Positions 20,411-31,664 of a stretch of 64,000 bases of DNA are shown one piece after another. The stretch is taken from positions 2,108,001 through 2,172,000 of the forward strand of contig JAKSGN010000003.1 in NCBI GenBank assembly GCA_024180945.1, read 5' to 3'. Position numbers and translations under genes: made by a program. The DNA comes from Macrophomina tecta. Its lineage: Eukaryota; Ascomycota; Dothideomycetes; Botryosphaeriales; Botryosphaeriaceae. Under the pieces are notes generated by a model that made no database searches, had not been told where the DNA came from, and was given only the letters and a program-made list of their open reading frames with translations. Numbering within the stretch: position 1 is the stretch's first letter; the number at the start of each line of letters is the position of its first letter.

Positions 20411-22498
20411 ATGGCGCCCACTGTCAGCTTCACCAAGATCACCCTACCGTATCCGATCTTCTCCGCAGACTTCGACCCCTACAACCGTGGCTATCTCGTT
20501 GTTGGTGGGGGTGGAGGCGAAGGCCGCAGCGGCGTCCCGAACTCCATTACCCTGCTCGATGTGTCCTCTCGCGGCTCTATCGAGGTGGCCGCGGAGCTCG
20601 ACCTGAAGCTCGAAGATGCCGTAATGACCCTCGCAAACCTCGCCTCCAAGGACGGTCTCATAACCTTTGCCGGCATAAATTCGTCAGAGGAAGAGCGCGT
20701 GGCGGACAAGAATAAGCATCTGAGATCCTTCAAAATTGATTATCCGCCAAGGAAGAACAGAGCGGCGCAAGAGGACGGGAAGACCGAGACCAAGGCGCAG
20801 AAGGGCAGCATCGCGTTTCTGGGCAAGACTCAGCTTTTCATCCCGCCGAAAGAGGTCCCTGCGAAGAAGGAGAACTATCAGCGCCTCCTCCGCCTATCAC
20901 CCGCGCAAAAGCGCGAGTCCGGAAGCAAGCGCATCGGCGCGATAGCGTCGGCGAACTTCAGCCCTGTCTCGGAACTGGTTATTTTTGACGCGACAACCGC
21001 AGTGCCTTCGGATTGGGACGTGATACAAAGAATAAGACCGAAGGACGGGAAGGATGTGAACGATGTGGATATCTGCGAAACTTCTGAGAGCGAATTCTCC
21101 GTCGCATACTGTACGGACCATCAGGTTTTTGTCGCGCGGCTGACTTATGACTTTGCGAAGAAGAAGACGACTTCAATAACATCCGCTGAGGATCCTATAC
21201 CGGCATATACTCTCCCATTCCCGGATGTCTTTAAGAAGGGCTCCTCTCGCCCCACCATCAAGCACCTCCGCTTCCTCACGCCGCACCATATTCTACTCTG
21301 CTGCAATCACCCACAGCGCAAGGGCGCAGAGCTCCTGGTCCTCCGCAAGCTCCCAAATACTCCCGGGGAGGTCATATGGCAGAAAAGGCTTCCAAGCCGC
21401 ATAAAGGCTGCAGGCGGTCTTGACGTCTGCGCGCTCAATGCTGATCCAGAGACTGGTGCTCAGCAAATCGTAATCGCTGTCGCCGGTCAGGACATCTCGA
21501 TCGAGCTCTACACGATCGAATACTCAGGCAAGAAAACCGACAGATTGAGCCGGCTCAACAGCTACACTACCTTGCGCGACGTACACCCCATCCAGATGAC
21601 CAAACTCGCCTTCTCCCCTTTCCACTCCCCCTGGCAATCCTCGTCTCCGGACAAGAACCCCAAGACCCCAGGCCCACAGTACCTCCGCCTAGCCTCAACC
21701 TCCCTCGGCAACACCGTGGTCGTCGACACCTTTACCCTCACGCCGCTCGACCCGAAGAAGCCGCACGCGCGCTACGTGCTCAAGGGCGGCCCGAGCGTGC
21801 TTCTCGACCGTAGCCTGCCCATCCTCGTCATCAGCTTCTCGCTGCTTGTCGCTCTGCTCTGCCTGCAGCAGTACCTCAACTTTATGGCCGCCCGCTCCGG
21901 CCAGCAGCCCTTCACCCTCATCCGCCTGCCCCAGTCCGTGCAGGAATACATCGCCAACGCGCGCGGCGGCGGGCCCCTGCTGCCACCCGGCGCCCGCCAG
22001 GCCTTCAGCCGCGTCGCGGAGACGGCGGCGTCGGCCCCACCCACCGCGAGCGTCGTGGTCAAGGAGACCGTCGAGAACATCTACACGGATGCGGCCGGCG
22101 CGGCTGAGGAGATCGTTAGGAAGGCCACGACGCTGCATCTCAGGACCCTGCTGGAGGCCTACGCGCCGGCTTTCTTGAAGGGTGCCGACGATCTGGCGCC
22201 CTCGCCGGACGATAAGGCGATCGTGGTTAGGGCCGGCCCGACGGAGGAAGACCCCGAGGCAGGCGAGCTGAGCACGGAGGTCCATGCGAGTAGGGCGGAT
22301 GCGAGAAGGGTGGATGCGCATGCGAAGGAGTGGGCGGAGTTGAGCGAGGAGCAGAGGGGGGTTTGGCGGCAGCGGCTGGTGCGGGCGGGCGCATGGGCTG
22401 TCGAGGAGGGCGAGAGGGTGTTGAGGGGCGTGTTGTTTAGTGAGTATGCAGGTTTTGTGGGGAGGACTGCGGGGGAGGCGATTGTGGGGCGGATGTAG
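20411..22498 (+). CDS. SEC12: Sec12-like guanine-nucleotide exchange factor for Sar1
   Basis: Single exon, 695 residues. The start ATG is at MAPTVSFTKITLPYPIF, directly before the conserved first beta-propeller strand. The cytosolic N-terminal half is a WD40-like propeller: FSADFDPYNRGYLVVGGGGGEGRSGVPNSI is the typical Sec12/PREB opening with its glycine-rich K-loop. One membrane span (about residues 465-487, LPILVISFSLLVALLCLQQYL) anchors the protein in the ER with a lumenal tail of about 205 residues that is Ala/Glu-rich. Sec12 loads GTP on Sar1 to start COPII coat assembly at ER exit sites. The long lumenal tail is typical of filamentous fungi. A 277-codon antisense frame over the 3' end is a codon-bias shadow. 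Confidence 0.9.
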   Translation: MAPTVSFTKITLPYPIFSADFDPYNRGYLVVGGGGGEGRSGVPNSITLLDVSSRGSIEVAAELDLKLEDAVMTLANLASKDGLITFAGINSSEEERVADKNKHLRSFKIDYPPRKNRAAQEDGKTETKAQKGSIAFLGKTQLFIPPKEVPAKKENYQRLLRLSPAQKRESGSKRIGAIASANFSPVSELVIFDATTAVPSDWDVIQRIRPKDGKDVNDVDICETSESEFSVAYCTDHQVFVARLTYDFAKKKTTSITSAEDPIPAYTLPFPDVFKKGSSRPTIKHLRFLTPHHILLCCNHPQRKGAELLVLRKLPNTPGEVIWQKRLPSRIKAAGGLDVCALNADPETGAQQIVIAVAGQDISIELYTIEYSGKKTDRLSRLNSYTTLRDVHPIQMTKLAFSPFHSPWQSSSPDKNPKTPGPQYLRLASTSLGNTVVVDTFTLTPLDPKKPHARYVLKGGPSVLLDRSLPILVISFSLLVALLCLQQYLNFMAARSGQQPFTLIRLPQSVQEYIANARGGGPLLPPGARQAFSRVAETAASAPPTASVVVKETVENIYTDAAGAAEEIVRKATTLHLRTLLEAYAPAFLKGADDLAPSPDDKAIVVRAGPTEEDPEAGELSTEVHASRADARRVDAHAKEWAELSEEQRGVWRQRLVRAGAWAVEEGERVLRGVLFSEYAGFVGRTAGEAIVGRM

Positions 22499-22886
22499 GT
22501 GATATTTCGTTTGTACCAGTAGTAGCATCTACGGGTGATGGCTATCTTCTTCAGGCATGCATTAGCCTATGTAGATTTACGAGTGGTAATGTCCTTGACT
22601 GAGAACTTTTTGATGGCCTCCTGATGCCATGGTTCTGATTTGATTGTTTCCACCTTGTCGACCCCAGCATTGCGAGGGGGTCCACGGCACCTTTTTTTTT
22701 TTTTTTTTGTTCCGTGAGGTGATGGAGTCGTCGAGTAGCTTTAATCTTTCGGAAGAGAACGTAGTCCACACTCAAAACTCACTTCCGCTCATTCCCATCG
22801 TACCCATGCGCCATAATTTCCTTTTCCAACGATGAGCCTACCAGACTACCTCCTAACTTCTATCCCTCACTACTCTCCCTATCTTC

Positions 22887-23408
22887 CTACCAGCGCGGCT
22901 GGTGGCAGTTGCACCTGCAGCTGCCGCGCAGCGCGATGTCGCTCACGCGCCGCTGGCACCACGAGTCGAGGCAGTTGGTCTTGTCGACCAAGTCGGCGAT
23001 GGAGGCGCACTGCTGAATGCACTGCTGCTTGCCGGCGCCCTGTTTTTATTTTCGTCATCTTTGATTAGTCGTGTCCCATCATCTTTTTTTTTTCTTTATT
23101 TTTTTTTTTTTGTATCTGGTTCTTGGGGCATTGTGAAAAGGACTTCTACCTCACATAGAGGCGAGGGGAGACGGAGTGAAGGGAGGCGAACGAGGGCGAA
23201 GTCAAAGTCGTTGAGGGAAATCAGGGCGGAATGTGGTGCTGTGGTGGGGTTTCTTCTTTTTGGTAGGTTTTCTGGGCTTGAGGGTACCAGTTGGACTTAC
23301 CTGCCTGCCGGTACGCCAGTCGCAGTAGCTGTGGTCCTGCGTGGGACAGGCGCAGATGAGCGAGGTGGCGCAGCCGATGGTGAGGACGACGAGGCTGTTG
23401 AGTTGCAT
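22887..23408 (-). CDS. small secreted cysteine-rich protein (86 aa)
   Basis: Two exons (23408-23301 and 23039-22887) are joined by a 261-nt intron with a GTAAGT donor and ACAG acceptor, phase 0 on both sides. Residues 1-20 form a signal peptide (MQLNSLVVLTIGCATSLICA). The mature part of about 66 residues has nine cysteines, including CIQQC and a dense CRCNC near the C-terminus, and no membrane span. No known family is recognised. Size, secretion signal and Cys density are those of fungal small secreted proteins, some of which are effectors; no function is claimed. A second secreted Cys-rich gene lies about 0.5 kb upstream on the same strand. The intron is T-rich on the plus strand (23083-23111). 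Confidence 0.7.
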
Positions 23409-23931
23409 ATTTGCTGTTTTTCGAGGTTGATGGAAGTTGAGAAAGTAACGTCGTCAGTAGTGGCTTTTTGAACGGTCGAAGAATCTGGGTCAGGGTCTCT
23501 AGTGGTTGCGCAAGGTGCCGAGGGACGAAGAGAGAGTATGAAAAGGGCCAGCTTTATAAACATATTTTGTGGGAACAGCCAGCCGTGCTGACTAGTAGCT
23601 TGACTGCGACAGGAAAGGGTGAAGGATAAGTCACATATATTGAGGCTGAAATTGATCAAATTCTTGACTATGCTTCGGCCAGTACCAAAGTGGAGTGGCT
23701 CACCCAAGATGGCAGACGAGAAATATGTAAGCTGACCCTGCTGTCTTGAGAGATCAGTTCTGCTGGTGATAAAGCGATGTGGAAGCAGAGCAGACTGACG
23801 ACGTCATAGTATGTACCCATTTCTGTACCTAAGCTACTTCATGCCCATCCAAATCGACCTTGATTCAAGCCTGAGATAACTGTTTGTACTACCCTCTAAG
23901 CTCGTGCCCCAAACTCAAGTTCCCAATCGGT
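23409..23931. other. gap between the two cysteine-rich genes
   Basis: 523 bp. It should contain the promoter of the small secreted protein and the 3' end of the neighbouring gene. A minus-strand frame (23297-23707) overlaps the first exon and has no supporting features. Confidence 0.5.
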
Positions 23932-25345
23932 TTACCTATCAACGCTCCGGGGCAAAGATTGACTGCATTCCCACGCGCATTTATCATAATCCATTCGGTC
24001 GTTAAGCAGGTGGAAGGAGCAGTGATCCAGACACTGTCTGAATAATGGCGGGACGGAAGTCCGTTGATCGAGCTGGACTGCGCCCTTTTCGCAGTCCACC
24101 AGACGACAGGCAGGATCAGCCCTCTCATCCTTACAGCTATCCAGGCAATCCGAGTCGTAAGGGTCGCAGCTGGCCACACAGGTGTTGGTTGTGAGCGCTG
24201 TAGGGTGGGTAGATGTAGCGTTCATGTCTTGGTTTACTGTGCCTGTTGGTGTGGCAGTGGTGATGGTAGTGGACGTTGTAGGGCATGTGCCTTACACGCA
24301 GTTAAGTATACAATTATCCGAGGTGCCGTTATCAGGGCACTGAGATTTGCAAGTCGATATGGCTTCGTCATAGCAAGTAGCAATGACCTCAAGGCGGCAC
24401 TGTCTGTCCCAAGAGCTACATCTATCCAGGCACGAGCTCGGGGTAATACGGCGAACCAGCTTGCGAGATGCCAGTATAGGATCATTCGCAAACGTGGGAG
24501 CAGCGTCAGCCGCGACCTCAACATTGTTCCAACTTGACGAGAAACTAATTTGATGCACATTGCTCTTTGGTGAATCGTTTGGTTCAACCTCAGCCAGAGC
24601 GGCTCTGGCGTAGGTAGTGGTTGTTCCGAGCGCTTTGAAGTAGCAGTCGTTCGTACATCTCAACTCTTCCGGGCTGTAATTAAATTCGTCAAAATTGCTT
24701 TTTTTCTGTTGCATGTATCCTTCACAACGTTCATACAGGCCTTGCAAGCTTTCCAAGATTGGCACAAGCACTCTTCCGCGCACCTGCGGCTGATGGCTAT
24801 GTCGCTAGTAGTGACACATGGAACCAAAGCAGTGCTAGTGGCGAAAGTAGCCGGGGTAGCAATGGCTGAGGCGAAGGCAGAGGAGTTGAGGATGCGAGAA
24901 GGAAGATCTGGGTCATTGGGCTGGTTGGCCTCTAGGTCGCCAGCAGGCTCAGTGAGAGAGGCGCCTCTCACACCGGAAAGAGGGCTAGGCTCGATTTACT
25001 GTAGGAGTCTGCCCTGCGCATTCCCTCCTGCTCAAGTTGGTTGCCGGGATAATTGACATTGCACTGGCTTCTGCAAGCTTGAACGATACCAAGAAGGCAT
25101 GCAATGCATCTGTCGCCCAGGCGGCATCCCTCGCAAAAGCCTGTGCAGTAGCCGAAGGTGCCGTTGTGTAGAAGTAATGAAGGAGTAGAGGTGGCTGGAG
25201 CTACGGTCGGGATGACGAATTTCGGAAAAGCGCGGACACTGTAGGCCGCAGGCGGGTCAAAGGTGGCGGTGTGGGTAGGCAGGGCTGTGACGGGGTTGGC
25301 AGCGAGGCCGAGGAAGAGGCTGATGATGGAAATGAGCCTCAACAT
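23932..25345 (-). CDS. secreted protein with repeated CX3C cysteine modules
   Basis: Start at MLRLISIISLFLGLAANPVTA, a clear signal peptide; an ATG seven codons upstream (25366) is possible. Four coding blocks share one theme, pairs of CX3C: YCTGFCEGC..CRSQC, CAEECLCQ..CKAC, RCTNDCYF, SCLDRCSS..CKSQC, CVASCDPYDSDCLDSC and QCLDHCSF..KCAWEC. Splicing between blocks was inferred from phase. A donor after ADSY (GTAAAT) pairs with an acceptor before ANQPND. A GTGAAG donor after CMN(V) pairs with an acceptor before LRCTNDC. A GTATAC donor inside SDNC pairs with an acceptor that restores the Cys. Exact junctions are therefore moderate confidence, and the 3' end may include one more exon after SVDR. 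No transmembrane segment or known domain is seen. It is probably an extracellular, disulfide-rich repeat protein of unknown role. Confidence 0.6.
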
Positions 25346-25665
25346 GGAGGAGCTGTGTGCCAGCATTAATCAACTGGACGGCTGGATGTGGGCGATGGCA
25401 TAAGGGGGGGCCTACCTTGAGCTGTCTTCGAGACGGAGTTGGCGCGGCCCACAGCGAAGACTGTGTGTGTGCGGCTCGAGAAAGAGGTAGAGAGATGTGT
25501 TTTTATGCGTCGAGAAAGCGCTGAACGCTGACCCCAGGGCTCATGTCGGGGTTGGGAGGATTGCGACTGCCCTTCTCAGACAGCGGACGCAGGAGAAGCT
25601 GCCAATCCAGTCGCTGCATTCTCGACCAGCTGAGTGAGAGCAAACTGCGGATGTGGATGCTCCCC
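25346..25665. other. intergenic
   Basis: 320 bp between the start of the CX3C-repeat gene and the 3' end of RMP1. It serves as promoter for the former. No other feature was seen. Confidence 0.5.
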
Positions 25666-26625
25666 TTACAGCCCTGCGAACAGGTCATCGATTGCACTGC
25701 TCTTGCTCTTTTTCGTCTTCTTCTTTTTCTTCGGCGGGTCCTTGGATTCTCCTTCGAGTTCTCCTGTGGGCTCGGCAACTCTTTTTTCCTTCTTGTCCTT
25801 CGGTCGCGAACCCGCCTCCCTCTCGGCCTCGGCGTTTGGCGGTGTGAGTGTCATTATTTCCTCCACTGTTTTTCGCTTCTTCATCGGCGCTGGCTTGACT
25901 TCCTCCTCTTCCTCCTTCTCCTCCTCAACCTCTCTGCTGACAACCTCTCCGACATCTTCTCGACGCCAGACCACCTCGCCCAGGTCTTCTCCCATCGCTC
26001 CACCGCCATACTTGCGCGGCCCGACCTCGCTTGGCTCGACCGCGCCGAACAGCTCTTCCGCATCCTTCTTCGCAAACTCTAGCAACATGGACTGCATCGC
26101 TTGCTCCGCCTCGTCTTCGTATTGAGACGTGATGCCAGTCACTTGCGCCACGCGTGCCAGAATGGCTAACAGCACCAGTCCAATAGCCGAAAACTGGGTG
26201 GAACCAATGAGTTCGGCGAAAGCCCTGCACAGTGTTAGCAAAAGGGCAGCAGCAGAGGGCAGCAGAGAGGGCCGACAGCCAAGAAACTTAACGTACAGGT
26301 ACCACCGTGGCACGGCATCTTTCCTCCATGCTTCAAGCCGGGCTGCCGCACGTCTGGCGGCAACTTTGGATGCCTTTGCGGAAGGCTTGGGCTTTTCCGG
26401 ACTGATAGGAGTGGTGGGCGGCTGGTAGGTGGTGTACTCGGAGAGGAAATGCGACATCTCGCGGCGAAAGACGGAGAAGCTGCGCCACCATATGCTGTGT
26501 CGGTGTTGGTTCAGATTCCGGTGGTGTATCAAGTGCATTATGTCGCAAAAGGTTGCGAGCTCTGCCAGCTCATGCGGTTTCAAGCGCGGGGGTGCAGTAG
26601 GCAAGGATTTAATTACGGTCGCCAT
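25666..26625 (-). CDS. RMP1: RNase MRP subunit Rmp1-like
   Basis: 295 residues from two exons. A 72-nt intron (26225-26296) has a GTACGT donor and TGCTAAC branch site, and it restores VPRWYLAFAEL. The N-terminal signature DIMHLIHHRNLNQHRHSIWWRSFSVFRRE (about residues 20-55) is that of Rmp1/NEPRO proteins, the MRP-specific subunit that distinguishes RNase MRP from RNase P. A hydrophobic stretch (SAIGLVLLAILARV) lies in the middle. The C-terminus is acidic and then strongly Lys-rich (PPKKKKKTKKSK), consistent with a nucleolar location. The start ATG is MATVIKSLP at 26625; the longer frame upstream is not conserved-looking. Function in 5.8S rRNA processing is by family. Confidence 0.82.
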   Translation of the reverse strand: MATVIKSLPTAPPRLKPHELAELATFCDIMHLIHHRNLNQHRHSIWWRSFSVFRREMSHFLSEYTTYQPPTTPISPEKPKPSAKASKVAARRAAARLEAWRKDAVPRWYLYVKFLGCRPSLLPSAAALLLTLCRAFAELIGSTQFSAIGLVLLAILARVAQVTGITSQYEDEAEQAMQSMLLEFAKKDAEELFGAVEPSEVGPRKYGGGAMGEDLGEVVWRREDVGEVVSREVEEEKEEEEEVKPAPMKKRKTVEEIMTLTPPNAEAEREAGSRPKDKKEKRVAEPTGELEGESKDPPKKKKKTKKSKSSAIDDLFAGL

Positions 26626-29600
26626 TCTTACGAGATGTGGGGGCGCTGGTGTTCGCCCTGGGCGACTGATACTAGGCGGTGAAAGGGAAATAATCGGAAT
26701 AGACCAGGTAGTGCAGTAGACTGGTGGCAAGAAGAAGGGAGAAGAAAGACAGAGGCGCACTCTCAACACAGCACTTGCCTGGCGTCTTCGGGCTGTGGAT
26801 TGCCCTCGTGCTTGTATATGGCCAGTTGGCGGTCAGGGCTTTCAAGACTAGGATGGTTGGCTTTGGCTGGATGACCGGGCCTCTAAATTTTCAGCTGAGC
26901 GGGCAGGTGATGGGGACTTGATGGGCAGGGTGCGTGGAGCCTAGAGGACGGGAGAGATTTGCAGCGCTGTGGATCCTCGGCTCGCGGTCCCGCGGTTGAG
27001 CAGAACGCCTTGCTTCCCGCTCTGTCCACCTTATCTCGACTTCTCTCCACACCAACTCCCGGCCTTCGTGATCTCGTATTGATCGAATGCAAGGAGCGTT
27101 GCCGAAGGAGAACAGCTTGAGTTACCACAGAGCACCTCTATCTTTCTGGTCGGGGTCTGCGTCCGTAAGTACAGCCACGACAGGTAAAACGAGGGACCCA
27201 GGGACACCTTGAGCAGAAAGTCTTCACCAGGAATGCTGCGCGTATGCAGGTAGCCACGATAGCTGCCCTCTTCTATTGTTCAGGCTTTTTTTTTTTTTTT
27301 TTTTCGCGTCCATGCCATGAGGTTGTAGCTTCCGGACAGATAAGGGCCATCGTCGCCGACCATACTGGTTTGTTATTAATTCCTTTGGCACTGACGCGAC
27401 GCGCACATAAATACTCGACGCGCTCCCCAAAGAAGTAACCATCCAAGCCAACAGCCACTGGATGCGACAAAAAACGACTACTCATGACCCTGAAACCAAG
27501 ACCAGATGTTGCAGACTTTTCTCGACGTTGTTTCACTCTTCCAGCTCCCGGCCACGGACGTGCTAGCTGCGCTACTGCACGAGCGCTTCTCGAAGCATGT
27601 CAAGGCCAAGCAAAGAATATCAAAGGCACAAGCGACAGGCTAGCATGCCGGGAAGATCCGTGCCCGAGTTATGTGCCATGTTGATCCATCACCTCCGTGT
27701 CTGGAATACGCTAATCACGCTGTCGACTACCCCTCTTTGATCTTGTTCCCATATGGTCTTGACATTTTCCCCGCCACCTCCCATATTTAATTCCCAGTCA
27801 CTGTTCTATCCTCTTCATCAATGTATTAGCTACGATCTCCTTCTCATGCCTATCCAGATCTCCTGAATTCTCAACGATTTCCGCCCCACATGCTCTTCTC
27901 TAAAAAGAGAAACAAAAGCATTTCCGGCTTTTGGCAGATGCTATTGGAGGGTGATTCTCGAAAGTCTCTGAATCATCAGGAACAGCAGAGCCCTGAGTCT
28001 CCCAGACCACGACACGTCCAGATTCAGTAGCAGCTCTATCGCATCTTCTGGCACAAATTTTACTGGCCGGCAGTCCATCTTACTCTCATGGTAACGGCAA
28101 CTTCATTCATCGGCGGCTATTCTAACACCACCACACCACTCAACATCCAGATCTTCTACATGTTATACCACTTTCCAGAAAGGCCTAGGATAGCACGGGG
28201 GCTATGACGAAGATCTACTGCCTGTATTAAGCGGACTGTGCCACGCGCACGGTACTTGGCCCGGACCATGTGCACTACTACACACCTCTTACGAAAGGGC
28301 AGCTTGCCCAACTTCTACTTCCCTCTTCTTCCTTAATTGCCACATGATCCAGAAGCCACGAGCGCAGCTGCCTGCCAACCAGGCACATGTTCTTCCACAA
28401 GGCCGCAGCAGAACCACTTGATTTCTGTTTGGAGATTTCAACCAACCCTATCAGCATCATTGCTGTATTCCCTGCCCGCCACCCAAGCCAGCAACAGCAT
28501 CCGCACCAGATCTTCTACTCCGTGACGACCGCCGATCCATCTATCCGCCGCTCACCACGAATGCCCCGGGACTGCAATCATGAGCAGCAAGGAGATCTGA
28601 ATTCAGGCCGAACCAACCATGACGAACACCATCTAGGCTACTACCGTCCACGAGGAAAAACATTCCCTTCACGGCCCTAATATCCGCTGCGCCGACTTGA
28701 AGGGACGTTAACAAACCATAACCATAGAAAACACACGCGGCGTCCAGGTCCTCCTCAACACCCGGCCACCTTACCCGGGCCATCCCACCCCACCACATAA
28801 ACACACAACGGCACCACGACGCCCCCTTGCGGAAGACGATTCCCATACGGTTGCTCGCTCGCGAACAGAATTGGCAGAAGGAACGCGGAACTCCGCCACT
28901 TCCTCTCCACACTCAGCAGCACCAGCGAGCCGCTCATCCCTGCATCATCCGCATCCTCTTCTGTCCGCCCCCATCCTCGCAAAGACCTCGCAAGGGCTCC
29001 GCGCCCTCTAGAACGCATGCCCTCGTCTACGCTTCGCGTACGGGTGAATTGTCCCACAGCAGCCTATCCGCTGATAGGACTCTTTCTAATAGCGGGGGAT
29101 ATTGGCAAGGAAATCGTTACCTGAGCACAGCCACTGACGGATCCTCCGATCTTTCGATATTTTATCTTCGACGGGAAACTCGAGAGCAAGGTCTAAGGGT
29201 CTGATGAAAGACGGAGAATCGCCCTCAATTCCCCAGCAAGACGACAGCGACAACACAAAGTCTTCTGGAGGTTGATGCAGCGGCGTGGATATGAACGCTA
29301 TGGTCGTTTGGACCTTATCCCCCGCGACGGCGGTCAAAGTCCGAAGACATGCCATTCTATGCTCAAATACGTCAAAATCTCGGCATGTCTATCAGCGCGG
29401 CAGAAGGGATGCAGGCAAGACTCCGGTCGTCACCAGGACATCGTCAGTACTTGCAAAACATCATGAAGACCTATGAGAGGCACAATGCGGGTTAAGAGAG
29501 GTGATCAGTATTCGAAAGCTAACTGGGATCTTCTCCGATTATCGCCTTGGTCTCCGTCTCATCCCTATCTGGAAGGATCGTGAGTACAGATAACACCTTG

Positions 29601-29894
29601 GACGCGTTCCGGAAAACTATCCGGAATTCATACTATCTTTTGAGCACAGCCACACAGAGATAAGAAAAAAGAACTACAACTCCTTTCCACCACCTCGGTC
29701 AATGTATCATGCCGTTCGCAGCACAGGAACAGAAAGAAGTCAGCAAATGTCAGTCCATGTGGAAGACAAGTCTGCAGCGCAGATGAACGAAGAGAGCCAA
29801 CCACAACCAACATCATCCAGGACTTGTACCTATCGCAAGAAGCTCCCAAGGGAAGGTCCAACGACAGGACAAGAAGGTAGTGATGTTGTGCGGA
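26626..29894. other. 3.3-kb stretch without a recognisable gene
   Basis: This contains the RMP1 promoter at its left end and the 3' region of the Mei2-like gene at its right end. The longest frames (about 120 codons, 28541-28912 minus and 28827-29204 plus) overlap each other and show no domain. A 19-nt T tract lies at 27286-27304. No terminal repeats, tRNA or transposase fragments were seen. It could hold a non-coding RNA or a decayed element; nothing in the sequence decides this. Confidence 0.4.
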
Positions 29895-31664
29895 TTAGAA
29901 ATAAGCGAGACGACCGAAGAAGCTGTTCGGGTTTCCGCGGTCGAAGTTGCTGTGGAAGTAACCACGGCGATGCTCCTCACGCGAGTGTGCCGGGTAGAGG
30001 CCTTGGGTCTCGGCATTCTGGCGGGAACGAGCCAGCTTGGCCTCGTTATTGGGTCCAGGGAAAGGCTTCTCCTGGCTCTGCAAGTGCCACTGCAGCGGAT
30101 CAGCGCAGACATCATGAAGGGTCCAGAACAGTCTGGGGCGGCATTGTGGAGCCTCCAGCATGACGGAAGAGTTACGGAACTTCTCGATCAAGGATTCGAC
30201 TCCCTGGACGGTGGCGTACGACATCGCCGCTCTCTTGTTCGAGCCCAGGTGGCCGGGCCATCCCTCAGCATCCAGCTGCTGCTTGACCTTCACAATGGTC
30301 ATGGGGGAGTCGAAATTTACAAATGCGTAGCCAACGTTGCACATGTTGGCGAAGTCGATACGCAAATACAGAAAGTCGAATTGGCCAAAGGCCCAGCCCT
30401 TGAGCAACCTTTCAAGATCATACTGATGAAAGTTACTCCAGCCCAAAGGCATATTGTCAAAGAGAAATACTTACAGTGGTCATTTGATTGGGAATGTTGC
30501 GCAACATCACCGTCGTGCGCACATCCTGGCCGCGCTTGATCTTCTCAAGGTCAATGGTGTTGCTTTGGTCGTCGCGGCGACCGGAGCCGAAAGAAGAGCG
30601 ACGAGGGCCTGAGTTCCTGCGGCTGCTGCACGTCGGCTGAACGGCGCCACCACTAAGGAGTGAGAAACCGAGGGGGCTGTTGGGACGTGCAAGGATGGGC
30701 TGGTAGCCGAGTTGAGCGTACGGCTCAACCCTGGAGGTGAGTCTCGAGTCCTGCATCCAGTCAGCCAATGGCATACCTATGGGATAGAATACTTGGAAGA
30801 TGAAGCGATCTTCACTTTCGCAGTCTGGCCACGCACCTTGATACGGCCATCGAAACGCTGGAGCGAGACCTCTGTCTCGGCACGGTGGCAGGAATCCAGC
30901 TCAACACGGAAGTGGAACTCGTGACTGTTGTAGTCGCGAACAACGTTCACGAGCAAGACCGAAAGAAGCTGAATTGTTCCAAGGCGCTCATCGATCCATG
31001 AGGTGATTGCTAGGCAGGCCTCTTCCAGAGTGACGTCGCTAGTGCTCGGGGCGACTATCTTGACCATGAGCTGGCCCTCATAGCGATTGAAGAACAGACG
31101 GGTCTTGTGAACGCCGTCACACAGCTCGGCAAACTCCTCGATGGGGATGAAGTTGATGCTGACTGGACCAAGGCCCAGCTGGTCCTCGGCATCAACTGCA
31201 GCCTGGGCATCCGTGAAGGAATCGAACTCGAAGATGGCAACATTATCGACAATGTCGCGGCTGACACTAGCCTGCCAAGGCGTACCCTTTTCATAGTTAG
31301 CATTCGACGTGCCAAGTGAGGAGAGGTGGGGCAGGCAAAGGCTCACCTGAGTGGACTTGTCGAGCGCCTCGATGTTGCGAAGACGAAGCGACTGACGACC
31401 GTGGAATTCGACCTTAACGTAGCGAGTGATGCCGCCCTCACTATCGGTGGTGAAGTTGGCGTTGCGCGGGTCCACGAAAGCCTGGACAAGGGCCTGAAGG
31501 GCCTGGGTGTCGCTGGGAGACTGCGCAGCGGCGGCATCGGACTCGCTGTCCGTGACCAGATCACGGACCGGAAGGTGACCAGTCGGGCTGGCACAATGAG
31601 AGGGAACCAGCGAAGGGCTGGAGGGTACCGCCGGGTAGGTGAAGTACGGTGAGGAAGAAGACAT
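29895..31664 (-). CDS. mei2: Mei2-like RNA-binding protein
   Basis: Four exons (31664-31347, 31286-30837, 30750-30475, 30422-29895) give 523 residues. Introns are 60, 86 and 52 nt with CTAAC/CTGAC branch sites. The C-terminal domain is the diagnostic Mei2-type third RRM: TTVMLRNIPNQMT, then FGQFDFLYLRIDFANMCNVGYAFVNF, spanning the last intron. The N-terminal half has weaker RRM-like segments (about 70-150 and 170-270). In fission yeast Mei2 is a meiosis-promoting RNA-binding protein; in filamentous fungi the role is less clear. An alternative acceptor 15 nt downstream in intron 1 also keeps the frame. The protein is shorter than fission yeast Mei2 (750 aa), mainly in linker regions. Confidence 0.85.

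Noticed and set aside
21695..22528. 277-codon minus-strand frame
   Set aside because: Antisense to the SEC12 3' half, which has a clear membrane span and matches the family; the antisense protein is His/Arg-rich without motifs.
27700..29300. RIP-mutated transposon relic
   Set aside because: No AT bias, TA enrichment or transposase fragments are visible by eye; kept only as a gene-free stretch.
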